DNA from: M55B144 sp964550615
Lineage (GTDB): Bacteria > Bipolaricaulota > Bipolaricaulia > UBA7950 > UBA9294
DNA length: 21,050 bases
NCBI GenBank assembly: GCA_964550615.1
Contig: CAZKAB010000029.1
Coordinates: 1 to 21,050, forward strand
Direction: 5' to 3'
The notes under the pieces were generated by a model. The model did no database searches, was not told the origin of the DNA, and saw only the letters and a list, made by a program, of their open reading frames with translations. How positions within the stretch are numbered: position 1 is the stretch's first letter; each line of letters starts with the position of its first letter. Position numbers and translations under genes: made by a program. Positions 1-7,575 of the stretch are shown one piece after another.

Positions 1-35
1 ACCTCGCACTTCGAACCTCCAACTGTTTCTACTCC

Positions 36-335
36 TCATCTCTGATCATTCATCTTTTTCTTGGCGGACGCGACTTTGTGCGCAAGGCCGTCGCTAACGC
101 CCTTTCGATCATCGATCTTGATCGATATCGACACACGATCCGCATGGACATGCATCAACCTTCGACAAGCATTGATCAAACCCATAACATCGTCCCAACT
201 GCCTTCGATGTTCGTTCCCATTGCATGATGTTCGTACGGAAGACCGCTTCTCTCGATCAGGGCGAACACCTCCGCGATGCAACTGCTGAGTGATTCTCCC
301 TTTCCGATCGGCGAGATGGAGAAGTCCGCTATCAA
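36..335 (-). CDS. MTH1187-family thiamine-binding protein
   Basis: A small cytoplasmic protein of the MTH1187/YqgV family (Pfam Thiamine_BP, formerly DUF77), whose members bind thiamine or related ligands in a ferredoxin-like fold. The family pattern is visible: an N-terminal strand ADFSISPIG, the segment GLPYEHHAMGTNIEG, then a helix and a final strand RVSISIKIDDRKG. I chose a TTG start at 335. It gives the usual family N-terminus (M-I-A-D-F-S) and about 99 residues, and it is preceded by a strong SD, GAGGAGG, five bases upstream. A longer TTG start at 380 also has an SD-like AAGGTGG, but it would add 15 residues not typical of the family. The gene is third in the minus-strand unit after two metallophosphoesterases, 80 bases downstream of the second. 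The ligand has not been confirmed for this copy. Confidence 0.85.
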   Translation of the reverse strand: MIADFSISPIGKGESLSSCIAEVFALIERSGLPYEHHAMGTNIEGSWDDVMGLINACRRLMHVHADRVSISIKIDDRKGVSDGLAHKVASAKKKMNDQR

Positions 336-415
336 CCCTGCCTCCTCATGCTCCTTATTGGGAAAATCATCAGACTGCAACGGCCACCTTCACGTCGAGG
401 GGCGAAGAGTTTGCT

Positions 416-1306
416 CTAGTATTGCAGATTCCAATCTTCCTGCTTCCCCGCTCCTTTGATCGTGATCGTCCGCGCGTCCGGATCGAGCGTGACGCAGGCC
501 CATGTTGGCGGCGTGCCCTGATCGACAAATGCCGCAAAGGTAATGTAGTAAATCTTGTTCACGAGCGAGTAGCGGTTCTGGTGATCGTGCCCCTGGAACA
601 CGGCAATCACTTTTCCCGATGAGGCAAGGAGCGCGCGCACCTCCACTGCGTTCTGCACAAGCGTCCAGCCGGCGGCCGTCGGGGTCGTATCCAGCATCTG
701 ATGCACGCATACGATCGTCGGCTTGTCGGTGGCGGCAAGATCTCCGCGCAGCCACTCCATCTCTTCTTGGGGCACTAGCCCGCGTACGCCGGTGAACGTA
801 TACGAAAGATCATGTCCCAACTGATCAAACTGCACATCGAGGACCACAAAATGGAAGCCGCGGATGTCGAAGCTGTAGTAGGTGCGATCCATTCCCAGGA
901 TGCTCATGTATTGCTGCTTGGAGAGGTTGTACAGATCGTGATTCCCTATCACGTGATACGCCGGTCCATCGAAACGAGTGAAGACCGCGTTCGCCTGTGC
1001 GAGGATATCGGGTATGCGTTCCGGATCGCCCGGTGGGGTACCGAGCACCACCCAGCCATTGACAAAATCGCCGAGCTCGATCACGAAATCGGCCGGCCAC
1101 GCGTTCATCGCATCAACGAAACCCGACAGGCGCTGCTGGTATTTCGCCATCATCTTCCCCTCGAGCGGGGAGTCGATGTCGTGCGCATGTATATCAGTAA
1201 CGACGCCAAACTGGAGAACGCCCGTTTCGCTTCCAAGCGCGGCGATCGAGGCTACACAAACGAGTAATGCGACTATCGGCCATATCACACGAAACCGGCG
1301 CGCCAT
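416..1306 (-). CDS. exported metallophosphoesterase (copy 1, downstream)
   Basis: A calcineurin-like metallophosphoesterase of 296 residues. An N-terminal hydrophobic segment (about residues 7-25) after an Arg-rich start indicates export or membrane anchoring, so it probably acts outside the cytoplasm. All dinuclear-metal motifs are visible in order: D-x-H in TDIHAHD, GD in ELGDFVNG, GNHD, the His of VCVHQ and GHDH. The substrate cannot be read from sequence; phosphomonoesters, phosphodiesters or nucleotides are all possible. SD AAGGAGG lies just before the ATG. The upstream neighbour (1323-2228) is a close paralogue separated by 16 bases, so the two are almost certainly co-transcribed and arose by tandem duplication. 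The region after VCVHQ differs most between the copies. Confidence 0.88.
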   Translation of the reverse strand: MARRFRVIWPIVALLVCVASIAALGSETGVLQFGVVTDIHAHDIDSPLEGKMMAKYQQRLSGFVDAMNAWPADFVIELGDFVNGWVVLGTPPGDPERIPDILAQANAVFTRFDGPAYHVIGNHDLYNLSKQQYMSILGMDRTYYSFDIRGFHFVVLDVQFDQLGHDLSYTFTGVRGLVPQEEMEWLRGDLAATDKPTIVCVHQMLDTTPTAAGWTLVQNAVEVRALLASSGKVIAVFQGHDHQNRYSLVNKIYYITFAAFVDQGTPPTWACVTLDPDARTITIKGAGKQEDWNLQY

Positions 1307-1322
1307 TACGCCTCCTTACGCA

Positions 1323-2228
1323 TCAATAGACAAGATCCAGATCAGACTGATCGCCCACGCCTTTGATCGCGATCGTCCGCGCGGTCGGATCAAGAGTCAC
1401 ATAGGCCCAAGACGGGGCACTTGCATCTTCATCGGCTAGCTGATCGAACTCGACATAGTGAATGCCGTCAATGAGCGAGTGCGCGTTCTCGTGATCGTGC
1501 CCCTGAAAGACAGCGATGACAACGCCGGAATCGACCAGCACCTGCTTCACGGCCGCATTGTCCAGGATTTCCGGCCCACCCGACAAGAGATCGTAATCGA
1601 CATCGAGCCGCTGATGAACACACACAATCGTCGGCTTGTCGGTGGCGGCAAGATCCTGTTTCAGCCAATCAAGCTCTGGCGCGGGAATATTCCCCTGCAC
1701 TACCCACCCCGCGTGGCTGAGGTCGGCGCCCTTCTTGTTGTACTGCGCATCGAGTATGACAAAGTGGTACGCTCCTTGGTCAAAGCTTTCGTACGTGGCA
1801 TCGGCGCCGCTTCCCGCAAGGAACTCATCTTTGGAGAGGTCATAGACGTCGTGGTTACCGAGCACGTAGTAGCGCGGTGCGTCAAGACCGGCGTAGATCG
1901 CGTCCGCCTGTGCAAGAATTCCCGGGATACGTGCCGGATCTCCGATCGGTGCGCCCATGACGAAATTGCCATTCACAAAGTCACCCAGCTCGATCACCAA
2001 GTCGGCCGGCCATGCGTTCATCGCATCGACACACGCTTGCAGCCGAGCGGCGTAGTCGGTCATCACCTTACCTTCGGCCGGAGAATCAGTGTCGTGTGCG
2101 TGCAAGTCGGTGAAGATTCCGACGTGCAGCACATCCGTCGCCGCGTCATCCGCCACGCCGACAAGCGACACGCCCGTAATTATCAACGCTCCAACCAACA
2201 AGACAACAAGAATGTTCTCTCTGTTCAT
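1323..2228 (-). CDS. exported metallophosphoesterase (copy 2, first gene of the unit)
   Basis: A 301-residue paralogue of the protein at 416-1306, with an N-terminal hydrophobic signal or anchor (about residues 7-25). The metal-ligand motifs are complete: TDLHAHD, ELGDFVNG, GNHD, VCVHQ and GHDH. Long stretches match the neighbour almost residue for residue, for example VDAMNAWPAD and LAATDKPTIVCVHQ, which indicates fairly recent duplication. The start is supported by SD GGAGGG directly upstream. A candidate promoter (-35 TTGTCA, -10 TAGTCT, 17 bp apart) lies at 2256-2284, shared back-to-back with mazG. It heads the minus-strand unit copy 2, copy 1, thiamine-binding protein. The substrate is unknown. 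Confidence 0.88.
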   Translation of the reverse strand: MNRENILVVLLVGALIITGVSLVGVADDAATDVLHVGIFTDLHAHDTDSPAEGKVMTDYAARLQACVDAMNAWPADLVIELGDFVNGNFVMGAPIGDPARIPGILAQADAIYAGLDAPRYYVLGNHDVYDLSKDEFLAGSGADATYESFDQGAYHFVILDAQYNKKGADLSHAGWVVQGNIPAPELDWLKQDLAATDKPTIVCVHQRLDVDYDLLSGGPEILDNAAVKQVLVDSGVVIAVFQGHDHENAHSLIDGIHYVEFDQLADEDASAPSWAYVTLDPTARTIAIKGVGDQSDLDLVY

Positions 2229-2255
2229 GACCCTCCCTCGTTTCTTCTCTGCATC

Positions 2256-2284
2256 AGACTAGCATCCCGGTCACAGGTTGACAA
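2256..2284 (-). promoter_or_regulatory. candidate promoter for the metallophosphoesterase unit
   Basis: Read on the minus strand: TTGTCA at 2284-2279, 17 bp, then TAGTCT at 2261-2256, with TGC just before it (extended -10). The -35 box overlaps the opposing mazG -35 (TTGACA, 2278-2283) inside the 7-bp near-palindrome TTGACAA. Identified by eye only. Confidence 0.55.
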
Positions 2285-2305
2285 GAGCGAGAGTGCCGCT
2301 ACCCT
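2278..2305 (+). promoter_or_regulatory. candidate promoter for mazG-like gene
   Basis: Consensus TTGACA at 2278-2283, 16 bp spacer, TACCCT at 2300-2305. Transcription would start near 2312, leaving a leader of about 25 nt that carries SD AAAGGAGA (2322-2329) before the ATG at 2337. Its -35 is shared with the divergent phosphoesterase promoter. Confidence 0.55.
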
Positions 2306-2336
2306 CTTGTCGGTCCATACGAAAGGAGAAAGATCG

Positions 2337-2654
2337 ATGCAAATCACCGAGATACAAGAACAGGTCCACCGCACCGCAATCGAACACGGATGGTGGGACG
2401 AGCCCCGCTCGACCGGCGAAGTGTTAATGCTGATGGTAACCGAGATCTCAGAGGCAATGGAAGCCTATCGCAGCGGCAATGGAGAGAGCGACAAGATCGC
2501 GGGCTTTTCCAAGATAGAAGAGGAGTTGGCCGACGTGATCATCCGACTTCTCGATTTCGCAGGCAAAGAGGGGATGAACATCGAAGGAGCGCTCGCCGCG
2601 AAGATGGCCTACAACGAAAAGCGCCCCTATCGTCACGGGGGAAAACTGGCTTAG
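2337..2654 (+). CDS. MazG-like nucleotide pyrophosphohydrolase
   Basis: A 105-residue all-alpha NTP pyrophosphohydrolase of the MazG-like superfamily. It would hydrolyse (d)NTPs, probably non-canonical ones, to NMP and PPi in the cytoplasm. The Mg-binding signature ExxE...ExxD is visible as E36-I-S-E39 and E63-L-A-D66. It is a single-domain form, much shorter than E. coli MazG. The reading frame stays open for 293 codons upstream, antisense to the phosphoesterase gene, but ATG 2337 is the true start because SD AAAGGAGA lies 7 bases before it and the family fold begins here. Its stop codon TAG overlaps the TAA of convergent iorB in the tetranucleotide TTAG (2651-2654), so there is no room for a terminator. 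The exact substrate is unknown. Confidence 0.85.
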   Translation: MQITEIQEQVHRTAIEHGWWDEPRSTGEVLMLMVTEISEAMEAYRSGNGESDKIAGFSKIEEELADVIIRLLDFAGKEGMNIEGALAAKMAYNEKRPYRHGGKLA

Positions 2655-3229
2655 GGCACCTGACTCGCTGCAAGTCCGAGCCGGAAACCATTCAAGTTCG
2701 TCTCGACAATCGCCGCGGACTTGCCTCCGAAAACGCGCTCAATCGCACCACGCAAACTCTCCTCGGACAGTCCCAGATACGGTGCTCCCGCGCCAAGCAT
2801 GACCATGTTCGCACAGCGGATCGACCCTGCTTCCTTGGCAATGGAGACGGCATCGATCAGCAGCCGATGCTCAAGCCTCTCCAAGCGAGGCAAGATCCGC
2901 TCCTCCGGCGGGTAGCTATCGATATTCTTCATCGGAACCAGGTTGGAGACGACCATTCCGTCCTTACTCAAGAATGGAAGATAGCGCAGCGCTTCCATCG
3001 GCTCGGTCGCCAGAATCAGATCGGCACACCCACTGCGAATGAGGTCGGAATGAATAGGGGAATCGCAGATGCGAACATGACTCTGCACCACCCCACCCCG
3101 CTGTGCCATCCCGTGCACCTCAGCCTGTTTGATGTACAGGCCGGCCTGCATCGCGGCTCGGCCGATCACGGCGGCGATGGAAAGAAGCCCCTGACCGCCC
3201 ACGCCGGCAAGGATAATGTCCCGTTTCAT
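2651..3229 (-). CDS. iorB: indolepyruvate oxidoreductase subunit beta
   Basis: The gamma-domain-like beta subunit (192 residues) of indolepyruvate:ferredoxin oxidoreductase. With IorA it oxidatively decarboxylates aryl pyruvates made by transamination of Trp, Phe and Tyr to aryl-acetyl-CoA, passing electrons to ferredoxin. Diagnostic segments are the N-terminal GVGGQG (residues 9-14), EVHGMAQRGG, and a C-terminal region typical of the POR gamma superfamily. The start at 3229 gives the family N-terminus MKRDIILAGVGGQG and overlaps the iorA stop as ATGA, indicating translational coupling. An in-frame upstream Met at 3274 would lie inside iorA and is less likely. The 3' end overlaps mazG by 4 bp. 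Confidence 0.9.
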   Translation of the reverse strand: MKRDIILAGVGGQGLLSIAAVIGRAAMQAGLYIKQAEVHGMAQRGGVVQSHVRICDSPIHSDLIRSGCADLILATEPMEALRYLPFLSKDGMVVSNLVPMKNIDSYPPEERILPRLERLEHRLLIDAVSIAKEAGSIRCANMVMLGAGAPYLGLSEESLRGAIERVFGGKSAAIVETNLNGFRLGLAASQVP

Positions 3230-4827
3230 TCTTCCCCCTCCCGTTTCTTGTGCCGCCTCGCCGTCTGGATGCACTCCCGTTTGGAGATGATCACCGACGG
3301 ACCGCGGTGGGCGATCTCGTGCTCGATCAGCGCCGCATTGCCTTCATGTTCATTCGGAAGCGGCACCATTGTTCGAATATGCTCGGAGTCGACGCCGAGG
3401 CCACGGCAGATTGCGGCCACGCGTTCTGTCGCGCTCGAGTCCTGTCCGCCGGTCATCGCCACAGTCAGGTTGTCCAGAATGATGATCGTCACCGGCGATT
3501 GCTCGATGACACAGTCGAGAAGGCCGGTCATCCCGGAGTGGGTGAATGTAGAATCTCCAATCACGGCGACCGCCGGCGCCAGACCTGCGTCAGCCGCGCC
3601 TTTGGCCATCGTAATCGACGCGCCCATCTCGACGCAGGTGTCGATCGCCTCATACGGCGGGAGCGCCCCGAGTGCATAGCAGCCGATGTCCGAGAAGACG
3701 CGCCCATTGGGATGTTTCTCCATCACCGCGTTCAAGGCACGATACGTATCGGCGTGCGGACAGCCCGGGCAAAGGGCGGGCGGGCGCGGCACGGGTGTCG
3801 GATCCGGCGGCAGTCCGGCCGTTTCCTCCAACCCCAGCGCCTGCGCCACGATCTGCGGGTTGAGCTCGCCAACGCGTGGCACCGCTCCATCGAGTCGCCC
3901 TCGTATCTCAACCGATCGGCAGTCGAGCAGGCCGCGGAGCTTTGCCTCAATGAACGGGTAGCCTTCCTCGAACAGGATGACTTGCCCGCATTCGCCCAAC
4001 AGGCGCCGCACCAGCGCCACCGGTATCGGATACTGCGAGATCTTGACAAGCGGGTGCGGGCACACGCCACCGTACACTTCTTGCACATAGTTGTAGGCAA
4101 TTCCGCTCGCGATAATGCCGATCCGCTTGTCCTCTCCACCGAGATAGCGGTTGAACGGACTAGTTTCGCTCTCTTCCAGAAGCGCCGGCTGCCGATCGAG
4201 CAAGCGGCGATAGCTACCGCGCGCGTTCACCGGCAGTAGGATGTACTGGCTCCTGTCAATCGGTGGCAAGAGCTCGTTCTGTTCCCGCCGCTCGGAAACG
4301 CTCACCACGGACCGCGAGTGCGCCAACCGCGTAGTAAGCCGCACAAGCACGGGCACCCTGTATCGTTCGGACAGATCGAAAGCATATGCCGCGATGTCGT
4401 ACGCTTCCTGCTGATCGGACGGCTCGATGCACGGGACAAGCGCGATATCGGTGTACAAGCGCGAATCCTGTTCATTCTGCGATGAGTGCATCGACGGATC
4501 GTCGGCCGCCGTAACCAGAAGACCGCCGTTGGCGCCGGCGATCGCCGCATTCACGAACGGATCGGCGGCAACGTTCAGTCCGACATGTTTCATCGTCGCC
4601 ATCGCCCGCTTGCCGGCGTAGCTCATGCCTATCGCGGCCTCAAGCGCGGTCTTCTCATTCGTCGACCAGCGGCAATGAATGCCGCCGCTTCTTGCTTGCT
4701 CGCTTCGTTGTATGTATTCGGTGATTTCGGTGGATGGGGTCCCCGGGTAGGCGTACGCGCCGGAGAGCCCGGCGTCGATCACGCCCTGCGCCAGTGCCTC
4801 ATCACCCAACAACAGCCTGGTCGTCAT
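3226..4827 (-). CDS. iorA: indolepyruvate oxidoreductase subunit alpha, lacking the C-terminal ferredoxin domain
   Basis: The ThDP-dependent catalytic subunit (533 residues) of indolepyruvate:ferredoxin oxidoreductase. The N-terminal pyrimidine-binding domain carries YPGTPSTE (27-34). The central conserved CPGCPH lies at 353-358. The ThDP/Mg site is visible as GDSTFTHSG (424-432) followed by DNLTVAMTGGQ (452-462). Known archaeal IorA proteins are about 620-650 residues and end in a ferredoxin-type domain with eight cysteines binding two [4Fe-4S] clusters. This protein stops shortly after RECIQ (517-521) with a basic tail and has no such domain. Start 4827 is chosen over 4908 because SD GGAGG sits correctly before it and the family N-terminus begins there. 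iorB follows with an ATGA overlap. The aryl-pyruvate substrate is inferred from the family. Confidence 0.9.
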   Translation of the reverse strand: MTTRLLLGDEALAQGVIDAGLSGAYAYPGTPSTEITEYIQRSEQARSGGIHCRWSTNEKTALEAAIGMSYAGKRAMATMKHVGLNVAADPFVNAAIAGANGGLLVTAADDPSMHSSQNEQDSRLYTDIALVPCIEPSDQQEAYDIAAYAFDLSERYRVPVLVRLTTRLAHSRSVVSVSERREQNELLPPIDRSQYILLPVNARGSYRRLLDRQPALLEESETSPFNRYLGGEDKRIGIIASGIAYNYVQEVYGGVCPHPLVKISQYPIPVALVRRLLGECGQVILFEEGYPFIEAKLRGLLDCRSVEIRGRLDGAVPRVGELNPQIVAQALGLEETAGLPPDPTPVPRPPALCPGCPHADTYRALNAVMEKHPNGRVFSDIGCYALGALPPYEAIDTCVEMGASITMAKGAADAGLAPAVAVIGDSTFTHSGMTGLLDCVIEQSPVTIIILDNLTVAMTGGQDSSATERVAAICRGLGVDSEHIRTMVPLPNEHEGNAALIEHEIAHRGPSVIISKRECIQTARRHKKREGEE

Positions 4828-4910
4828 TAACGCCTCCTCAAGAATCGAAAAGAAAAGGGGAAGTCGGCGAAGATGTTCGCGCCTTGATCGCCAGGATAAA
4901 CCCACCATAA

Positions 4911-4939
4911 AGGATAAGTGCGCCGATCGATGGGTGCAA
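4911..4939 (-). promoter_or_regulatory. candidate promoter for iorAB
   Basis: Minus strand: TTGCAC (4939-4934), 17 bp, TATCCT (4916-4911). The predicted start near 4904 leaves about 75 nt of leader before iorA, with SD GGAGG just before the ATG. It is a weaker match than the other promoters listed. It sits back-to-back with the EF-G-like promoter, about 10 bp away. Confidence 0.35.
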
Positions 4940-4949
4940 GGGCGCGATG

Positions 4950-4978
4950 TTGTTATTATCCGCTCCCCTTGGTATACT
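4950..4978 (+). promoter_or_regulatory. candidate promoter for the EF-G-like operon
   Basis: TTGTTA at 4950-4955, 17 bp, TATACT at 4973-4978, with TGG immediately upstream of the -10 (extended -10). The predicted start near 4985 gives a leader of about 37 nt carrying a G-rich SD before ATG 5022. Confidence 0.6.
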
Positions 4979-5021
4979 GCGCGGGAGTTCTCTATTAATC
5001 ACACGTAGGGGGGATATTCAC

Positions 5022-6986
5022 ATGGGGCAAGCGAGGAACATCTGTTTGGTGGGGCATTCTGGCTCCGGCAAAACAACCCTCGCCTCTTCAATTCTGAAGA
5101 AGGGCGGCGTTAAGGATCAGATCACACTCGATTCATCCGTAGAGGAGAAAGACCGCGGCTATTCGATCGATATGTCGTTCGGGTCATACGATGCAAAAGG
5201 GACTCGGATCACGATAATCGACACGCCGGGCGGAGACGAATTCATAGAAGAGATGTACAAGGCCGTTCCGATCGCCGACCTGTCTCTGCTTGTGGTCAAT
5301 GGCGAAAAGGGAGTGGAGGTCGTCACCGAGCGCGCCTGGGAAATCACGGGCAACGCCCATCGCCCGACAGCCGTGTTTGTGAACCACATGGACCACGCCA
5401 AGGTGGACCTTTCCGCACTGGTCGACACACTGCGTGAGCGTCTCGACGGCAAGTTCGTCCCCCTACAACTGCCGATTTACGACAAAGACGCATTCGTCGG
5501 CGTGATCGATCTCCTTGGCAATCGCGCAATATACTTCGCCGACAAGGCAAAGACCGACATTCCCGCCGAACTCAAAGACGCGGTCGACGTGGGGCGAGGA
5601 TTCATGCTGGAAGAGGTCGCGGCCGTCGACGACGATCTGATGATGAAATTCCTCGAAGAGGAAGAGATCACGGCCAAAGAGCTCACAGCGGTACTTTCCA
5701 AGGGTATCGCCGATGGTGCCATCGTACCGGTATTATGCGGATCGGCGAGCGAAGAGAAAGGCATAGATCAACTGATGGCCGCGTTCGTGAACCTGGTCGC
5801 GCCAACGGCCGCCGGCGACGGCAGTCTGCGCGCAGTCGTGTTCAACCTGGACAACGACCCGTATCTCGGCCGCCTCACATACGTGCGCGTCCTTTCCGGC
5901 ACACTCAAGGAAGGATCGACGTGTGTCGACGCCAAGAGCGGACACAAGATCGAGATCCGCGACATCTACGCCATCGAAGGCGTGAAACAGAAGCGCATTC
6001 CACAAGCCACGGGCGGCGACATCGTCGCCATCGGCAAACTGGAGGATACTGCGCTCGGGATAACAATCGCAGCACAGGAAGGCGCGGAAGAGTTTGCAAT
6101 GCCCAAGTTCCCGCAGCCGGCGTACTCGCGCATGATTCTTCCCAAGAGCCAAGGCGATGTCGAGAAGATGAGCGGTGCCTTGAAGGAATTGTCCGGGACC
6201 AAGGTGACCATCAAGGTGGAGCGCGACCCCGTCACCAAAGAAATGCTCCTGTGGGGAATGGGCGACGTCCATCTCTCCGTGTTCATCGATCGGCTGAAGA
6301 GCCGGTACAACGTGATGCTCGAGACGCATCGGCCGCAGATTCCCTACAAAGAGACGATCCGCAAGACAGCGAGCGCCAAGTACCGGCATAAGAAGCAGTC
6401 CGGCGGCCGCGGCCAGTTCGGTGAAGTCGTACTGCGCGTCGAGCCGCTCGCCGAAGAAGAATTCAAATTCATCGACGAGATCAAGGGCGCATCCATCCCC
6501 GGCCAATACATCCCCGGAGTGGAGAAGGGCGTTATCGAAGCGATGGAAGAGGGAAGCCTTGCAAAGTATCCGGTAACGAATGTCGCTGTCGCCGTATATG
6601 ACGGCAGCTTCCATCCGGTCGACTCCTCGGAGCTGGCATTCAAGCTGGCAGGACGCAATGCCTTCCGGGCAGCGTTTGACCAGGCAAGCCCTTGTTTACT
6701 CGAGCCGGTGATGAGCCTTGAAGTGCGCGTGCCCGAGGACCACACGGGCGACATCGTCAGCGACCTGAACGGCCGTCGCGGGCGCATCCTCGGTATGGAA
6801 CCGGAGGGACGTATCACCACGATCCGGGCGGAGGTGCCGCTGATCGAAGTGCAAAGCTATGCCCTCGATCTCAAGTCGCTTACGCAAGCACGGGCCACAT
6901 TCCAGATGAAGTTCCTCAAGTACCAACAGGTACCAGCGAATCTGCAAGACAAGATCATCGCGCAGGCAAAGGCAGAGGAAGAATGA
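5022..6986 (+). CDS. EF-G-like translational GTPase (EF-G paralogue)
   Basis: A 654-residue paralogue of elongation factor G, of the EF-G-like/EF-G-2 class rather than the main FusA. It has GTPase domain, domain II, and domains III-V down to the C-terminal KFLKY segment. G1 reads GHSGSGKTT (11-19) instead of the usual AHIDAGKTT. Switch I is EKDRGYSI (42-49). G3 is DTPG (67-70) followed by GDEF, so the catalytic His of DTPGH is Gly71. G4 is NHMD (121-124) instead of NKxD. These changes suggest slow or altered GTP hydrolysis and nucleotide selectivity; as far as I recall, loss of the G3 His is common in this paralogue class. ATG 5022 follows a run of G residues acting as SD. The next gene overlaps by 4 bp (ATGA). 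Its role in translocation versus recycling or stress is unknown. Confidence 0.9.
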   Translation: MGQARNICLVGHSGSGKTTLASSILKKGGVKDQITLDSSVEEKDRGYSIDMSFGSYDAKGTRITIIDTPGGDEFIEEMYKAVPIADLSLLVVNGEKGVEVVTERAWEITGNAHRPTAVFVNHMDHAKVDLSALVDTLRERLDGKFVPLQLPIYDKDAFVGVIDLLGNRAIYFADKAKTDIPAELKDAVDVGRGFMLEEVAAVDDDLMMKFLEEEEITAKELTAVLSKGIADGAIVPVLCGSASEEKGIDQLMAAFVNLVAPTAAGDGSLRAVVFNLDNDPYLGRLTYVRVLSGTLKEGSTCVDAKSGHKIEIRDIYAIEGVKQKRIPQATGGDIVAIGKLEDTALGITIAAQEGAEEFAMPKFPQPAYSRMILPKSQGDVEKMSGALKELSGTKVTIKVERDPVTKEMLLWGMGDVHLSVFIDRLKSRYNVMLETHRPQIPYKETIRKTASAKYRHKKQSGGRGQFGEVVLRVEPLAEEEFKFIDEIKGASIPGQYIPGVEKGVIEAMEEGSLAKYPVTNVAVAVYDGSFHPVDSSELAFKLAGRNAFRAAFDQASPCLLEPVMSLEVRVPEDHTGDIVSDLNGRRGRILGMEPEGRITTIRAEVPLIEVQSYALDLKSLTQARATFQMKFLKYQQVPANLQDKIIAQAKAEEE

Positions 6987-7570
6987 TCGTAGGGCACCAC
7001 ATGCATTCCGACCCGGTAACGGTACCGGTCACCGCCCCCATCTCCGAGGCAAAACGCATCATGGACGAGAAGGGATTCTCGCTCCTGCTGGTTGTCGACG
7101 AGGGACAGACGCTCAAAGGTTTCATCACCAAGGGCGCGCTCAAGAGCATTACAGACTGGGATGCCCCGCTGGAGAAGGCATGTTTTGACGCCCGTTTCGC
7201 CGTTGCGCCGCAAGACACTGTGGAGAAGGCGGCCCTCATCCTGATCGACAACCAGCTTGTCCTTCTGCCGGTGGTGGCGGATGGCAAGCTGGTCGGCGTG
7301 ATCTCGCAGAGCGAGATCCTGCGGGCGCTGGCGCTGGCGCTCGGAATCGGTCTGGAAGGCACGCGGGTCACGCTCAAGATTCCACAAGATCTTGATGACA
7401 AAGCCGTGTACAAGATACTCTCCACGCTCGATGAACAGGACGTCCGCCTGGTGAGCCTCGCCCGTGGCGAAAAGACCGAACGTTACGAAGAGATCATCGT
7501 ACGTACACAGGGGATAAAGGACAAGGAAGCGCTGTCGAGCAAGCTTGAGGCAATACTTCGACAAGAGTGA
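6983..7570 (+). CDS. tandem CBS domain protein with C-terminal ACT-like region
   Basis: A 195-residue cytoplasmic regulatory protein. Residues about 1-55 and 65-120 form a CBS pair (Bateman module): MHSDPVTVPVTAPISEA, then VAPQDTVEKAALIL and PVVADGKLVGVIS, a pattern that usually binds adenine nucleotides. Residues about 125-190 look like an ACT-type domain: RVTLKIPQDLDDKAVYKIL followed by VRLVSLAR and EEIIVRTQG. It resembles AcuB-like CBS-ACT proteins, but I would not assign that name. It starts inside the EF-G-like stop (ATGA, 6983-6986), so the two are translationally coupled. The context suggests it senses nucleotide or amino-acid status for this operon, which is inference. Confidence 0.8.
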   Translation: MIVGHHMHSDPVTVPVTAPISEAKRIMDEKGFSLLLVVDEGQTLKGFITKGALKSITDWDAPLEKACFDARFAVAPQDTVEKAALILIDNQLVLLPVVADGKLVGVISQSEILRALALALGIGLEGTRVTLKIPQDLDDKAVYKILSTLDEQDVRLVSLARGEKTERYEEIIVRTQGIKDKEALSSKLEAILRQE

Positions 7571-7575
7571 TCTCG

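Noticed and set aside
1458..2336. Long open frame upstream of and in frame with mazG, antisense to the phosphoesterase
   Set aside because: The mazG SD and family start fix ATG 2337, and the minus strand here encodes conserved phosphoesterase motifs.
3226..3300. Frameshift that removed the IorA ferredoxin domain
   Set aside because: iorB begins at the iorA stop with its normal N-terminus, so there is no leftover sequence that could encode the missing domain.
2390..4239. Long plus-strand open frames opposite iorB and iorA
   Set aside because: They show Arg/Pro/His-rich low-quality composition typical of antisense frames in GC-rich DNA, with no recognisable family.
4828..5021. Riboswitch in the iorA leader or the EF-G-like leader
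   Set aside because: The leaders are short (about 75 and 37 nt) and I see no conserved riboswitch core, including no TPP-type CUGAGA element.
5733..6614. A 293-codon minus-strand frame opposite the EF-G-like gene
   Set aside because: It is a shadow of a clearly conserved gene, with no SD or family match.
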